Assembly: GCA_009193035.1 (NCBI GenBank)
Contig: SWDT01000121.1
Location: 62,001 to 126,000, forward strand
Length of the DNA: 64,000 nucleotides
Direction of reading: 5' to 3'
Origin: Halicephalobus mephisto
Lineage: Eukaryota > Nematoda > Chromadorea > Rhabditida > Panagrolaimidae
A model generated the notes under the pieces. It ran no database searches. It worked only from the letters and a program-made list of their open reading frames with translations, and was not told where the DNA came from. Both the position numbers and the translations under genes were made by a program. This document shows positions 45,082 through 56,499 of the stretch, in pieces (position 1 is the stretch's first letter; every line of letters begins with the position of its first letter).

Positions 45082-47221
45082 TTAAATTAACTTTTGAGCA
45101 AACTGAAGATCACATCTGGATTCCCTGTTCCACCATTTCAGGATATCGTCTACCATGTGGTTTTCTTTTTTATGAGCTATTTCACAGATCTTACAGAGAC
45201 CTCCAACAGCTTTGGCTTGGGTTTTTTTGTAATATTTCGTCCATCCCAGATACCTAGAAAATTACTTAATTAAATTTTGCAAATAAAACTTTACTTTTTG
45301 TATTCTTCGATGTTTTTGGACAAATACTGCATTTTTTTAATTAGTTCTTTAGGATTGGGAAAGTCATCAGCGGCGAGGAAGTACTGATCATCGACAATTC
45401 CCTTCAGAACAGATCGCTTCAAGACCACAGGCACTATGAGTTGCTTCAGTCTCCAGAATTTCTCCGTCACGTAATCTTCACAGACAGAGTTCTCAAATGC
45501 TAGATAGAAAAAATGAGTATCTGGAATTTATTCATTAAAAATAAGTAATATCGAAGTCATCTGATAAGTAATTGGTGAAGAAAATTTTTCACTTAAGAAC
45601 TACTAAAAGATTTTTAAAATTTTAGTAAAAATCATGTTTTTCACATTTTTATATTGAAGTATATATATAATAGTGTAGAGGAGTTTCTGGAGATTCTGAA
45701 TATGTAAAAATTAATGAGAAATAACACGATTTTGAATGGAATTTATATGTTTGAAACCACTATTTTTTATGTTACTTAAAATTCAATTATTTTCCATTAT
45801 TTTATATACTAAATTAATGATATATTAAGATATATATATAATAGTGTAGAGGAGTTTCTGGAGATTCTGAATATGTAAAAATTACTGAGAAATAATACGA
45901 TTTTGAATGGAATTTTTGTTTGAAAATAAAAATTTACTAAACGACTTTTGAACGGAAAATATTCCTTTTAATTGATTTTTAAATTTAAAATTGATGTTTT
46001 TATAAAAGTTAATGTCCTTACCCAATTCCTTCGGCATGCAGCTCTGGTTGAAGCAAGGCTTGTGGTTGCATCTGCCGAATACCGTAATCTTTGCCAACTT
46101 CTTCAAAGCTGCCGAGTAAATTTCTCGTTTCGAATTCGTTCTGCAATTTGAAATAAACTGAACTGCCAATTTTGTTTTATTTTTTAATTTAGCTTCTACT
46201 TGTTCATCTGTCCAAATTTCGTTTTTTTGGAAATTTTCGATTTTTTCGAACCTATCGTAAGGGATCCAGATGTCACTGTCCCTTCTGAAGGTCATCGTCA
46301 AGTTAAAGAAGTCCTTCGGGCAATTTTTTTTTTCGAGATCTTCATTAATGGCGGATTCCATGGTGAAGAATACATTGAGTCTTTTGGGATTACTGGGATA
46401 ATTTCGAAAGTTACTGTACTCGAAATTTCTTGAATGAAAAACAGCCGCATCAGCGACGGGATAAAACCTGCAATACCGTAATTAGAAAATAAAATTCAAT
46501 TAACTTCAATTTTATAAACAATTCTGAAGTTTTTTGGAATTTTGTGAAAATTTTAGAAACCTTCCGGAATTTTGTAAAATTCTACAAAAATTTCGAAATT
46601 TCCTGAAATTCTAAAAAAATTTTGAAATTTTCTAAAATTTAACAAAAATTTTGAAATTTTCTAAAATTCTAAAAAAATTTTGAAATTTTCTAAAATTTAA
46701 CAAAAATTTAAAATTTCCTAAAATTCTATAAAAATTTCGAAATTTTCTAAAATTCAACAAAAATTTCGAAATTTGAAAAGTTTATAGAAATTTTAATTTT
46801 TTTTAATTGAACAAAAATTTCGAAATTATTTGAATTCTAAGATTCTAGAAATTTCTGACATGTTCTAAAAATTCGTGTCGAGACAATTTCGGAAATTTTT
46901 AAACACAATTTTTCACCTTTTGTCGTTAGTGTAGTTGCATAAATAAGGACAGTTTTCTACAGATTCCCGAAATATTTTCGCCTTCAACAACGGACCAGAA
47001 AAAAAAGAAGTAACTCCAACGACCAACGGCAAATTTAAATTTGAAAAATTTTTTTTAAATTCTTCAATTACTGTACTTGATTCAAACGACAAAGTTGTTA
47101 AATTCCATAATGAAATAAAATAAAAATCCGAATATTCCGAAGAAAAATAAAAATAACTCCACAGTAATCCCATGGCCAAAACTAAAAACACCAAATTTCG
47201 ACCAGACATGGGATGAAACAT
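45082..47221 (-). CDS. Alpha-1,3-fucosyltransferase (GT10)
   Basis: Four exons, 46917-47221, 46022-46467, 45295-45499 and 45082-45253, in phase, 375 residues. Golgi type II enzyme that moves fucose from GDP-fucose onto N-acetylglucosamine-containing glycans. It has a short cytosolic tail, then one membrane anchor (LVFLVLAMGLLWSYFYF) and a stem. Catalytic-domain motifs: NLTMTFRRDSDIWIPYD, FISNCRTNSKREIYSAALKK, GRCNHKPCF, and the GDP-fucose motif AFENSVCEDYVTEKFW across the exon 2-3 junction, followed by VPVVL and a C-terminal CKICEIAHKK with paired cysteines. An acceptor (GTTACAG) 9 nt before the ATG suggests trans-splicing. Nematodes have several family members; core versus Lewis-type specificity cannot be assigned. 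Intron 2 carries a duplicated segment near 45655 and 45833. Confidence 0.94.
45540..46010. repeat. Intronic direct duplication, about 90 bp
   Basis: ATATATAATAGTGTAGAGGA followed by GTTTCTGGAGATTCTGAATA occurs at about 45664 and again at about 45833, inside fucosyltransferase intron 2. Confidence 0.7.
46500..46900. repeat. Intronic AT tract of TTTCGAAATTTTCTAAAATT units
   Basis: Low-complexity units in fucosyltransferase intron 1. Nothing coding. Confidence 0.6.
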
Positions 47222-47396
47222 GTCAACATTCTGTAACTTTTTAAAAATTAAAGTAATTCATTTTTAAAAATCACGGACATATATAATTAATGAAAAAAGA
47301 AAAAAAACAATAGACCAAAAATTATAAATTTTATGTGTTACAAAAGGAACTTTTTGTTTCCAGGTCTACAAAACTGTCAACATCAAAGTCAAATTT
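47222..47396. promoter_or_regulatory. Fucosyltransferase 5' flank
   Basis: Short spacer upstream of the minus-strand fucosyltransferase start. It includes the acceptor-like GTTACAG just before the ATG. No specific promoter element recognised. Confidence 0.3.
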
Positions 47397-47933
47397 TTAC
47401 CCAAAAAGTGGATAAATCGACTGAATATCATACACAAGCTGTAAATTTAACTTTAACTTCAAGATTTTCATAAATGTAAATGTAAAAATGTTAAGCACTA
47501 TGCTTGGATATTGTAATAAAGCTACATATTTGAGTTTGATGTTGACATATCTACTTGAATATCGCGAATAAGTTGCAGATTTGACTATACTATAGATATA
47601 TCTACTTAAATATCGCGAATAAGCTGCAGATTTGGCTTTACTATCAATATATCTACTTAAACATTGCGAATAAACTGCAGATTTGACTATACTATAGCTA
47701 TATGTACTTGAATATCGCGAATAAGCTGCAGATTTGACTATACTATCAATATATCTACTTAAACATTGCGAATAAGTTGCAGATTTGACTATACTATGGA
47801 TATATCTACTTAAATATCGCGAACAAGCTGCAGATTTGGTTTTACTATCAATATATCTACTTAAACATTGCGAGCAAGCTGCAGATTTGGCTTTAAGTTT
47901 AATATTGACCAATATGCCTAAACATTGGACCAT
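47397..47933 (-). repeat. Minisatellite, about 60 bp unit, with an uninterrupted reading frame
   Basis: About seven tandem units around AATATATCTACTTAAACATT and GCGAATAAGCTGCAGATTTG. On the minus strand they read as one 178-codon frame of SKAKSAACSQCLSRYID-type repeats, Cys/Tyr/Ser-rich, then an AT-rich tail. Units are a multiple of three with no stop across seven copies. It has no signal peptide and a repeat unlike any known domain, so I list it as a repeat with possible coding capacity. Confidence 0.6.
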
Positions 47934-48790
47934 GTGCGGACAATCGGGGGTGTATATGGTATGAAAGTTGAAAGCAGAGTATTTATTGATTATATCTCAA
48001 ACTTGGGTAATTAAACCGATTCGTAATCGATATTATAACAACTAACATACAATCAATACAAGGGATACAGTATAAACTACAAACGCGCCTCGGGCTATGG
48101 AAGAATTGGGTCTCCTCCAGGCTTCCGAACCACATGCTTTTATAAAGAGAGACCTACGAAGACGCCGTCTGATTCATGTTGTTTCTTGGAAGGGAAATGC
48201 TTATTCTCTCACGATTCATCCCAATGATTTAGAATTTGAAGCGTAACTAAAAATAGATAGATAGAAAGAAAAACAATACTAATAATATTGCCGCCGTTAC
48301 AGCAACTGAAAGTTACTGTGAAGAATTCTTAGAACTTCTTCGTCAATGAACATCGATGCCTACGCCATCGACAGACCAAACTGTAAATTTTATTTTGATG
48401 CTGATATTGATTACTTTTTAGATCTCAACATTGGACCCTTATTTAAAACTAGAACACTCCATTGAAATTACTTACAATGTCCTAAATTTTATTTCCAAAT
48501 TAGGATTTCATAAAATTTTCAATAATATTTAACATTTTTGGAGATTGTAATTCGGTACATGAACCATTAGTTTGGAAATTATTTAGTAATAAAATTTTGA
48601 AAATAATTATTAATAAAAATTAGTAAGAATTTCGTTAATTAAGAAGTCCGAAGTATTATTTGATTTATGAATAATCAAATTCAGTGAGTTATAAACTGAA
48701 ATTTGGGGAATTTTACTATCGTCCCAATGCGATCTCGACTAGATTCGCAATTTTACGAAAGCAATCACGATTTAGTTAATAATTAAATTA
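47934..48790. other. Spacer with a 49-aa ORF (48097-48246, plus)
   Basis: The ORF has ATG and TAA and reads MEELGLLQASEPHAFIKRDL, a run of four Arg, then VVSWKGNAYSLTIHPNDLE. Its composition is protein-like and GC is raised relative to flanks, but it has no domain and no splice partner. The rest of the stretch is AT-rich without signals. Confidence 0.35.
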
Positions 48791-48794
48791 ACAA

Positions 48795-49103
48795 AGTAGA
48801 ATTATGTTGAATATGATCTTAAATATCGATTGATGTGTGAATTGTCTAATTTTGTAAAATATAAATCAAAATATGGGAATTTTATTAATACTCTAAAATT
48901 GCCTCGATTATATTTTTGTAATCTTCCAAAAATCTTTATATAATTAATTTTACAACTAAATAATAATTTTCTCATAAGATTACAAAAGTCTAATCGAGGT
49001 AATTTTAGAATATTAATAAAACTCTATATTTTGATTTATATTTTACAAAATTAGACAATTCACACACCAATCGATATTCAAGACCGTATTCATCATAACC
49101 CCA
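48795..49103. repeat. Palindrome, arms about 135 bp, loop about 45 bp
   Basis: ATATCGATTGATGTGTGAAT and ATTTTGTAAAATATAAATCA on the left match the reverse complement of the right arm (TGATTTATATTTTACAAAAT, ATTCACACACCAATCGATAT). Arms differ at a few positions. No coding capacity; probably a foldback or MITE. Confidence 0.8.
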
Positions 49104-49394
49104 ACTTACTAATTCCGTTATTATATCTTCAACCTCATTGTAGATTTTCAAATCAATAATTCAGATGAAGTTTAAAAATCCTCAAAAATATTACATTAAA
49201 AACTACCCAACTTTAATTCTCAAAAAAGGAATATTACTAAAAATCTAAAATTAACTAAAATCGAAACCCGGATAATCGTCTTTTTAAATCCAAAAATAAT
49301 AATACCCAAAGAAGACCCTTAATCCTTCTTCGCCTCTTCAGAGAAGCCTGATAAAAAAATTAATTTTATAAACTCAACAAAAATTCCAACAACA
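49104..49394. other. NOC3 3' flank
   Basis: AT-rich sequence after the NOC3 stop on the minus strand. The GC-richer CCTTCTTCGCCTCTTCAGAG near 49325 is the only distinct part. No further gene seen. Confidence 0.5.
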
Positions 49395-52300
49395 TTATCC
49401 TTTCAACCAAAACTCGATTGTCGAACATAACGTTTTTGATGAAAGCGACACTTTCCGTTTTTGAGCCGCTTTCAAAATCTGATCATAGAACTGGCTCTGT
49501 CTATTGTTCCTGATCAATTCAGAAGTAGTCCAATCTTTTGGCAATCTATAAATAATATACAATTAAATAAACTTTTTCCAAAACTCACATCGTCATCCAT
49601 TCCGGAGGCAACCGTTTAGCACCAGCAGACGGACATTTACTTAAAATATTGTCCGCAAATTTCACAACAATTTGATCTGGATGTTTCATCAATTTTTCAA
49701 ATTCTGGTAAAGCACTTGAAGCAAGAGCATTACAAGTATCTGGATCAGAACTATCTGGTCTATATATGCCATTCATAACAACATCTGAATCATCTTCAAT
49801 AAGTCTAGACAAACCAGAATGATTCAAAAATAAACTTCTTAAACATGCCAAAATAGCCACACATTCTCTAGTCGGAACAAAAAACAAAATCGCTAGTAAT
49901 CTCTTAACAAATGACGACACTCTTCCAATCGAGACTTGTTTCTTTCTCTTATTCAACATCAAATCAATACAATCCACTAACGTCTGTATTTCGTTAGATC
50001 TTATTTCTGAAAATCACCATTATTAAAAATCCATGTTGAGACATCAGTGTCCTAAGTATTCATGTCCCAATACTGTAGTTAAAACCAAACAAAAAGCGCT
50101 TATAATACAATAATCAGCCCTGTAGGTTCTGAATTTCAAACCATAATCAATAGTTAACCTTCAGAATCCAAGATTCTGATTTCAGATTCAGAATCTACAG
50201 GTTCGTGGTTTTATTCTAAGCACTCAGGATTCAACTTTAAGGACATTCATTTCCCAATACTATAAGTGTATCTGAACAAAAAGTATTTATAATAATCAAA
50301 CCCATGGATTCTGAATCCAAAATCAGAACCAATAATTAATCTCCAGAATTCTCAAGACTAACTCCAATTCTAAAAACATTTGAAATTTAATTTTTAAGTT
50401 TCATAAAAGTAAAAATTCACCGAAAATAACTTAAAATTCTATATAAAATTACTTTTAAATTAAAATCACTAAAATTAAAACAAATATCATACATTTTAAA
50501 AACCAAAAAACTTACCATCATCTTTTTCAAACGGTATAGCAGGAATAAATTTAAAAACACATTTATAAAATTTAAACGGATCAATATTTAGAGCCATTCC
50601 TTCTCCAGACAAAACAATAAAGACAGTTTTGACCGAATTCAGGGCATCAATCACACTCAAATGTTGCATTTCTAATAAACCTTCTAGTGATTGAATCAAA
50701 TCATCAAAAAATTCAATATTAATCAAATGTGCAAATTTCGAAAGTCCAGCCAAAACAGGTCCTAGAAGTTTCGTTGTTGGCATTCTTCTAATAACTCTAA
50801 AATAAACCAAAAATAATTGTTTCATTGTATCTGTTGCATATTTCAATTTCGTTGATAAATTTTCTGCTGCTTGAATTTTTTTCAAATCATGTTCCATCTG
50901 TTTCAATTGATATGCAAATTTAGCTTCAGTTTTTGATTTTTTCTGTTTTAATAATTGAGATTTCTTAACTTCCAAAGCTTTTCGTTCTTTTGCCGCTTCA
51001 CCTTTGTCAACTTCCTTAACATTCAATGACAAAAAACACGAAAGAAGTTCCGGATTCACACAATTATTCTTCTTAGCAACAAGTCCTGCTACTGTTTTCA
51101 CAACATGGAGAGAAATTTTAAATTTCACATCTTCTCTAAGAACAATCGAGAGGGATTCACAGGTTTCAAGGACCACCGGATGATAGTTACTAGTGGCTAA
51201 TCTGATAACACACGAGAGAACATTAGTAGCATAATTAAAATGAGTAAGTTTAGTAGCTAATACGCCCATGGCTCTCGCAGCGACAATTCCAAGTTTAAAA
51301 TAATCATAAGTAGAATCAAATGACTTCTGTTTCGAATTAGTGAAATCTAAAATAATAAAAACCAAACAATCATTAAAAACTAACCATATTTAAAAAATTT
51401 CCAAAATTTAAAAATTTAAAAAACTCACAATGAACTTGTTTTTCCAACATTTGGAGAAATTTCAAATAATTTGTCAACAATGTAGACTCAAAATGAATAA
51501 GAGCTCTGGTGTCTTTTTGCATTTTCTGTTTCTGTTCTTTTTCAGATCGCTCTCGAATCGGATAGCCTGGAGCAATGTCGGGGAAAACTTTGGCCAATGA
51601 AGCAATGGCCAGTTTTTGAACAGAGACTTTCACTAATGAATGAATTTTCTTCCCAGTTGCGAAATCTAACAATTGCTTCAGGTTTGAAATCTGAAAAATA
51701 AAAATTTCGAAATATAAAAAACAAAAAATTACCGATTTTTGAGGATCGGAAGTCAGGGATAAACTCAGAAAAGCAATTGTGTTTTTTGCGATTTCTAAGA
51801 GTTCTTTTCTTTTTATCATCAGTTCAGCGGCCGAAAGATGTGAAAAATCATCTTCTTTATTCTTTTCTTCTTGATTATCTTCTTCCGCTTCTTCTTTGAC
51901 TTCGATTTTCCGAGTTCTTTGAATAACCTTGCCGTCGACCTTGATAGGAAGTAACGGTTCTTCATCGTCTTTCAAATCCGTGCGGAATCGTCGAATTTCA
52001 CCTTCGTCGTCGCTCTCTGAAGACAAAATTCCGAATAAATCTGCAAAAACACACTTACCGATTTCTTGTTTGGGTTCTTTTTCGATAAATTCTCCGTTCC
52101 AGTCCAGTTCATCGTCAAGCATGTCCAACGGCAAAGCGTCGTCGTCAGAAGACTCATCAGAATCGGAATTTTTGTCTTTGGGTTCTTCTTTAGGTTCAAC
52201 GTCATCTTCCTGAGCTTCCATAACTTCAAATTCGGCGTTTTCCTCGGCTTCCTGATGAGCTCTGGCGTGTTCATAATCATCGAAAAACTAAAACATTCAT

Positions 52301-52867
52301 ATATAAAAACTTTCACAGGAACTATGGGTTTTCATATAATTATTAATTTTCATATACGAAAATTCCAGATACCTGTACATAAGAATTTACAATTTTTATA
52401 TATAAATTCCGAAATTTCATATAAAAACTTCTATATACAGTAATTCAAAAATTTCATATACGAAAATTCCAAATATCTGTACATAGGAATTTACAATTTT
52501 TATATATAAATTCCGAAATTTCGTACAAAAACTTCTATATACAATAATTCAAAAATTTCATATATGGAAATTCCAAATATCTGTACATAGGAATTTACAA
52601 TTTTTATATATAAATTCCGAAATTTCATATAAAAACATCTATATACAAAAATTCCGAAATTTCATATATAGAAATTATCAAATTTTTATTCTAACTACTT
52701 ACCTCACTGATTTTATTCTGTCTTTTCTGAAGCTTCTGATCTAGGACATCCTTGAGGGCATTTTTCTGATGTCGTTTCAGTTTTCCCTTCTTCCCGGCTT
52801 TCACGAGTTTCCTCGTTAATTTCGATTTTTGCTGGTAGTTGAGGTCTTTGACAACCTTCTTAGCCAT
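49395..52867 (-). CDS. NOC3: Nucleolar complex protein 3 (NOC3)
   Basis: Six exons, 52703-52867, 51733-52287, 51429-51690, 50516-51346, 49589-50006 and 49395-49545, all in phase, 793 residues (human NOC3L about 800). NOC3 pairs with NOC2 to move pre-60S ribosomal particles from nucleolus to nucleoplasm; yeast Noc3 also loads replication factors. The N-terminus is lysine-rich (KAGKKGKLKRHQKNAL), then an acidic stretch (SDSDESSDDDALPLDMLDDE). The NOC3 domain follows with LAKVFPDIAPGYPIRERSEK and ALIHFESTLLTNYLKFLQ, then helical repeats ending in the CBF/Mak21-type region (LRSLFLNHSGLSRLIEDDSD, PALSSALPEFEKL-like). The start ATG at 52867 has no close acceptor. Exon 2 contains an 18-nt segment with perfect intron signals that keeps the frame either way (see 52041-52058). 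Confidence 0.93.
52041..52058 (-). other. Candidate 18-nt intron inside NOC3 exon 2
   Basis: On the minus strand the segment is GTAAGTGTGTTTTTGCAG: consensus donor, T-run and acceptor. Removing it turns QEIGKCVFADLFG into QEIDLFG; both frames stay open because 18 is divisible by three. Confidence 0.35.
52300..52690. repeat. Tandem repeat in NOC3 intron 1
   Basis: Units of ATATACGAAAATTCCAAATA and CTGTACATAGGAATTTACAA, about 110 bp, three to four copies. Confidence 0.75.
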
Positions 52868-53410
52868 GATTTGAAGGAAATATAGGAGGAAATAAGAAAT
52901 AAAAGAAGAAAAAATTTGGGAAATAGTCAAAAATCAAAAAACGAAGAGAAGAAATGCGCGTTGGCACAGGATCCACTTCGCCAGAAAATAGACATTTTTT
53001 GTTTTTAAAAAGTTTAGAAATTCGCGTCGGGACCATTTCGTAAAATTTTTTTTTATTTTTAACTTTCATAATGAATATTTTCTGAGATATAATAAAGATT
53101 TATAAGAAGTAATATTTGAAATAAAAAGTTTTAAAGATTTTAGAGAATTTTTAAACATTCGCGTCGGGACCATTTCGTAAAATTTTTTTATTTTTAATTT
53201 TCATAATGAATATTTTCTGAAATACAATGAGTTTGTGAAAATTAACATCTAAAATCCAAAATTCGGGAGATTTTTAAAAAAGTTCCGAAAATTCGCGTCG
53301 GGACCATTTCGTAAAAAAAATTCATTTTTAATTTTTCAAAAATTTTTTTATTACTGTAAACTTTAATTTATTTAATTCTTCATTAATTTATCAATACAGT
53401 AATTTACAGA
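52868..53410. repeat. NOC3 5' flank with ATTCGCGTCGGGACCATTTC repeats
   Basis: Three units of about 130 bp around ATTCGCGTCGGGACCATTTC at roughly 53020, 53157 and 53292. The first 100 bp before NOC3 (GAAGAGAAGAAATGCGCG) are probably its promoter. It ends at the stop of the next minus-strand gene. Confidence 0.6.
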
Positions 53411-55197
53411 CTAGTTCGTCGTTGAAGGTTCGATTTTCGGAAAATTCAGAAATCTCCGGGGATCGGCCGCGGGAAATAAGTCGTTATTTCGATTCTGAAA
53501 AATAATTAAAAATAAAAAATTCTACAAAATAAAATTAAATTTTCTAAATTTCAAATTCAAAAAAAATTCAAAATTTAAAAAAAATAGAATTTAGAAATTT
53601 TAAAAATTTGAAATTTAAAAAAAAATAAAATTTAGAAATTTTAGAAATTTAGAAAAAATAGGATTTTTTAATTTTAAAAATTTGAAATTTAGAAAAAATA
53701 GAATTTAGAAATTTAAAATTAAAAAAAAATAGATTTTTTTAAATTCTAGAAATTTGAAATTTAAAAAAAAATAAAATTTAGAAATTTTAGAAATTCAGAA
53801 AAAATAGGATTTTGAAATTTTAGAAATTTGAAATTTAGAAAAAATAGAATTTTGAAATTTTAGAAATTTGAAATTTAGAAAAAATATTTTTAAATTAAAA
53901 TTTTCTAACTTGGAAGATCTGCAAAAGCTCCAGAAGATTCGGGGTTGGTTGTCTGGGGAAGGATTCTGGAAGTTGAGGAAACCTGAATCCGATGTTGGAC
54001 TTGATGAATTGAGGATTCACGGAAGGCAGAAAGGGGTTCATACCGGGTTTCTGGCTTATTTGAGCGAGTCTCAGTAGTCCCAGCCGAGAGTGGACAGGAC
54101 CCCCAGAGTGTAGCTTGGGGTTGGGGTTGGCGGAGTGTCGGTTCCTGCTGCGTCTGGAGGAGAACATCATCTCGCACCCGGCTACAGTACACTTGTGCAT
54201 TTCCTTCAGATGGACAGCACTGGTGTGGATCTTCAGAGCGCCTTTGTCGCAGAAGGTCTTCAAGCATTCCGAACATTGAACTCGTTTTTTGTTCGATTTA
54301 CAAGTCTGAAAATTACAGTATTACTACAAAAACGAAAAAATCATCAAAGTGGTCCTGACACGAAAGTCCGAAAATCTCCAGAATCCTTGGCAAAAGATGG
54401 TTTGGAATTTTCTGTCAGATTCTAGAGGTGTTTAGGAAGTTTTTGGAGAATTTAAGAAGTTCCAGAATCCTTCAATGTTTCAAAAATAACTAATTCTACA
54501 AATTTCCAAGATTCTCTATGAAGTTGGAGAAACTGGAAAATTCCGACGAGATTCTGGAAGATTCTACACATCTGTGTAAAATTTTGAAGAAAATTCAAAA
54601 AATTACAAAAATTCAAAAAATTTCTAAAATTATAAAAATTTTAAAACTTAAAAATTTAAAAATTCAAAAAATTTCTAAAATTACAAAAATTTTAAAATTA
54701 CAAAAATTCAAAAAATTTCTAAAATTTTCAGAATCTTCAACAGGATTCTGAGAAGATTTCAAAATGTATTATGGTATTCTCAGAAGTTCCAATATCTTCG
54801 GCAGAATCCTGGAAGTCTATGAAGTTCGTTAAAAATTTCTAAAATTTCTAAAAATTCCGAAATTTTCAAAATTTCGATTTTTTGAACATAATAATTTTGA
54901 AAATAAACTTACAGTTTTTTTACTGTCTTGTGGGATTTTTGAAGAAGTCGGATTTTCTTTAATCGGCTTGAATTGGACTAGTTTCTGACCGAAGTTCCTC
55001 GACAAAATCTCGAGCAAATTAGTTTCATCTTTTTTCTGATCTCCAGATTGAGCCAGATATTCAGCCGAGACAAAAATGCTGTTTTTCGCCATTTTAAAAC
55101 TGACACAGTAAAACGACGAAATAAACCCCCTCGGGCCAATGACAAATCTGCCACGCCCTCTGGCACTTTCGGGGATTTTTCGTGAATGTGAGGACAT
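53411..55197 (-). CDS. Basonuclin/disco-type C2H2 zinc-finger protein, compact
   Basis: Three exons, 54913-55197, 53910-54305 and 53411-53494, all phase 0, 254 residues. Putative nuclear DNA-binding regulator. Exon 2 carries one basonuclin-type finger pair: first finger [19 protein letters not shown], second [20 protein letters not shown] followed by SANPNPKLH, the strongly conserved basonuclin signature including the [11 protein letters not shown] nuclear-targeting region. Vertebrate basonuclins have three such pairs and over 900 residues; here only one pair with short flanks is found. The N-terminus ([20 protein letters not shown]) has no known domain; a downstream Met ([13 protein letters not shown], 55092) is an alternative start. 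An ATCAG about 17 nt before the first ATG may be a trans-splice site. Exon 3 is a short hydrophilic tail. More exons could be missed. Confidence 0.85.
53500..53905. repeat. Intronic AT tract of TTTAGAAATTTGAAATTT units
   Basis: Simple, degenerate AAATTTAGAAAAAATAGAAT units in intron 2 of the basonuclin-type gene. Confidence 0.7.
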
Positions 55198-55790
55198 TAT
55201 TTATCCCGAACCTGATTAAGTGACCGAAGATTCTGTGGCATTTGCTGTTTTTTAATTATTCAGAGGTGGATAAAAAAAATTAAAAAATTTTGAAAAAAAA
55301 AAATTAAAATTTCGGAAAATTAAAAAAATTAAAAAATTTCGAAGAATTAAAAAATTTCGAAGAATTAAAAAATTAAAAATTTCGAAAAATAAAAATTAAA
55401 AAATTTCGAAAAATTAAAAAATTTTTAAATTTCGAAGAATTAAAAAATTAAAAATTTCGAAAAATTAAAAAATAAAAAAAAATATAAAAATTTGCATTTT
55501 TTTTCGAAATTTTTTAAGTTTAAAAAAACTCAAAATTTAGATTTCTTAAAAAATCAAAAAAAAATTTATTTTAAATTTCATAAAAATACAAAAAATTAAA
55601 ATTAATTTGTTATTTTTCAATGATTATACCGTAGTTCGGAATGAATTATTTTTGGGAAATTTGAATTATATAAAATTAATTTTGTTTGAAATTGATATAA
55701 ATGTATTTGGTGAAAAATTGACAAAACAGTAATGCAGAATTAACCACACGGATGTCTCAGATGAAACAATACAGAAAGATAAAAAATATG
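55198..55790. repeat. Low-complexity AT spacer
   Basis: AATTAAAAAATTTCGAAGAA units upstream of the basonuclin-type gene. No coding signal. Confidence 0.6.
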
Positions 55791-56370
55791 ATATTTAAAA
55801 AAAGTGAAAATTGAAGTTGTTACGAAATTCTCTCGACGCGAATATCAGAGATCTCATCAGAACTACAGTAATCTATGTATTGTTTTTATGAGGTAGTTGT
55901 TTGGTAACTGTTACTATACAATTTTACATCTTATATCTTGTATTATAAAAAAGTGAAAATTGAAGTTATGGTGAAATTCTCTCGACGCGAATATCAGAGA
56001 TCTCATCAGAACTACAGTAACCTATGTATTGATTTTGTGTAACAGTTATTTCGTAATTGTTACTATACAATTTTACATCTTATATCTAGTATTATAAAAA
56101 AGCAGAAATGGGTGTTGTTACGAAATTGTCCTGACGCGAATATCAGAGATCTCATCAGAACTACAGTAACCTATGTATTGTTTTTATGAGGTAGTTGTTT
56201 GGTAACTGTTAGTATATAATTTTACATCTTATATCTAGTATTATAAAAAAGCAAAAATTGAAGTTATGGTGAAATTCTCTCGACGCGAATATCAGAGATC
56301 TCATCAGAACTACAGTAACCTATGTATTGCTTTTATGTAACAGTTATTTCGTAATTGTTACTATACAATC
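55791..56370. repeat. Tandem array, 149 bp unit, four copies
   Basis: Copies start near 55832, 55981, 56131 and 56279 with CTCGACGCGAATATCAGAGA and CATCAGAACTACAGTAACCT. Copies alternate slightly (ATGAGGTAGTTGTTTGG versus GTAACAGTTATTTCG), suggesting an older two-unit duplication. Confidence 0.85.
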
Positions 56371-56499
56371 AAAGAGCTCGTCGAATATGGCTTCATTACT
56401 CGTATTATAAAATTGGAATTTACGAATACTCTATATATTGAAGTTTGCCAGTTTGCTCATCCATCTTTTTTATTTGTAAATTTGCTAAATAAGCACTAA

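Noticed and set aside
52066..52443. 125-codon plus ORF
   Set aside because: Antisense to the acidic segment of NOC3 and running into intron repeats.
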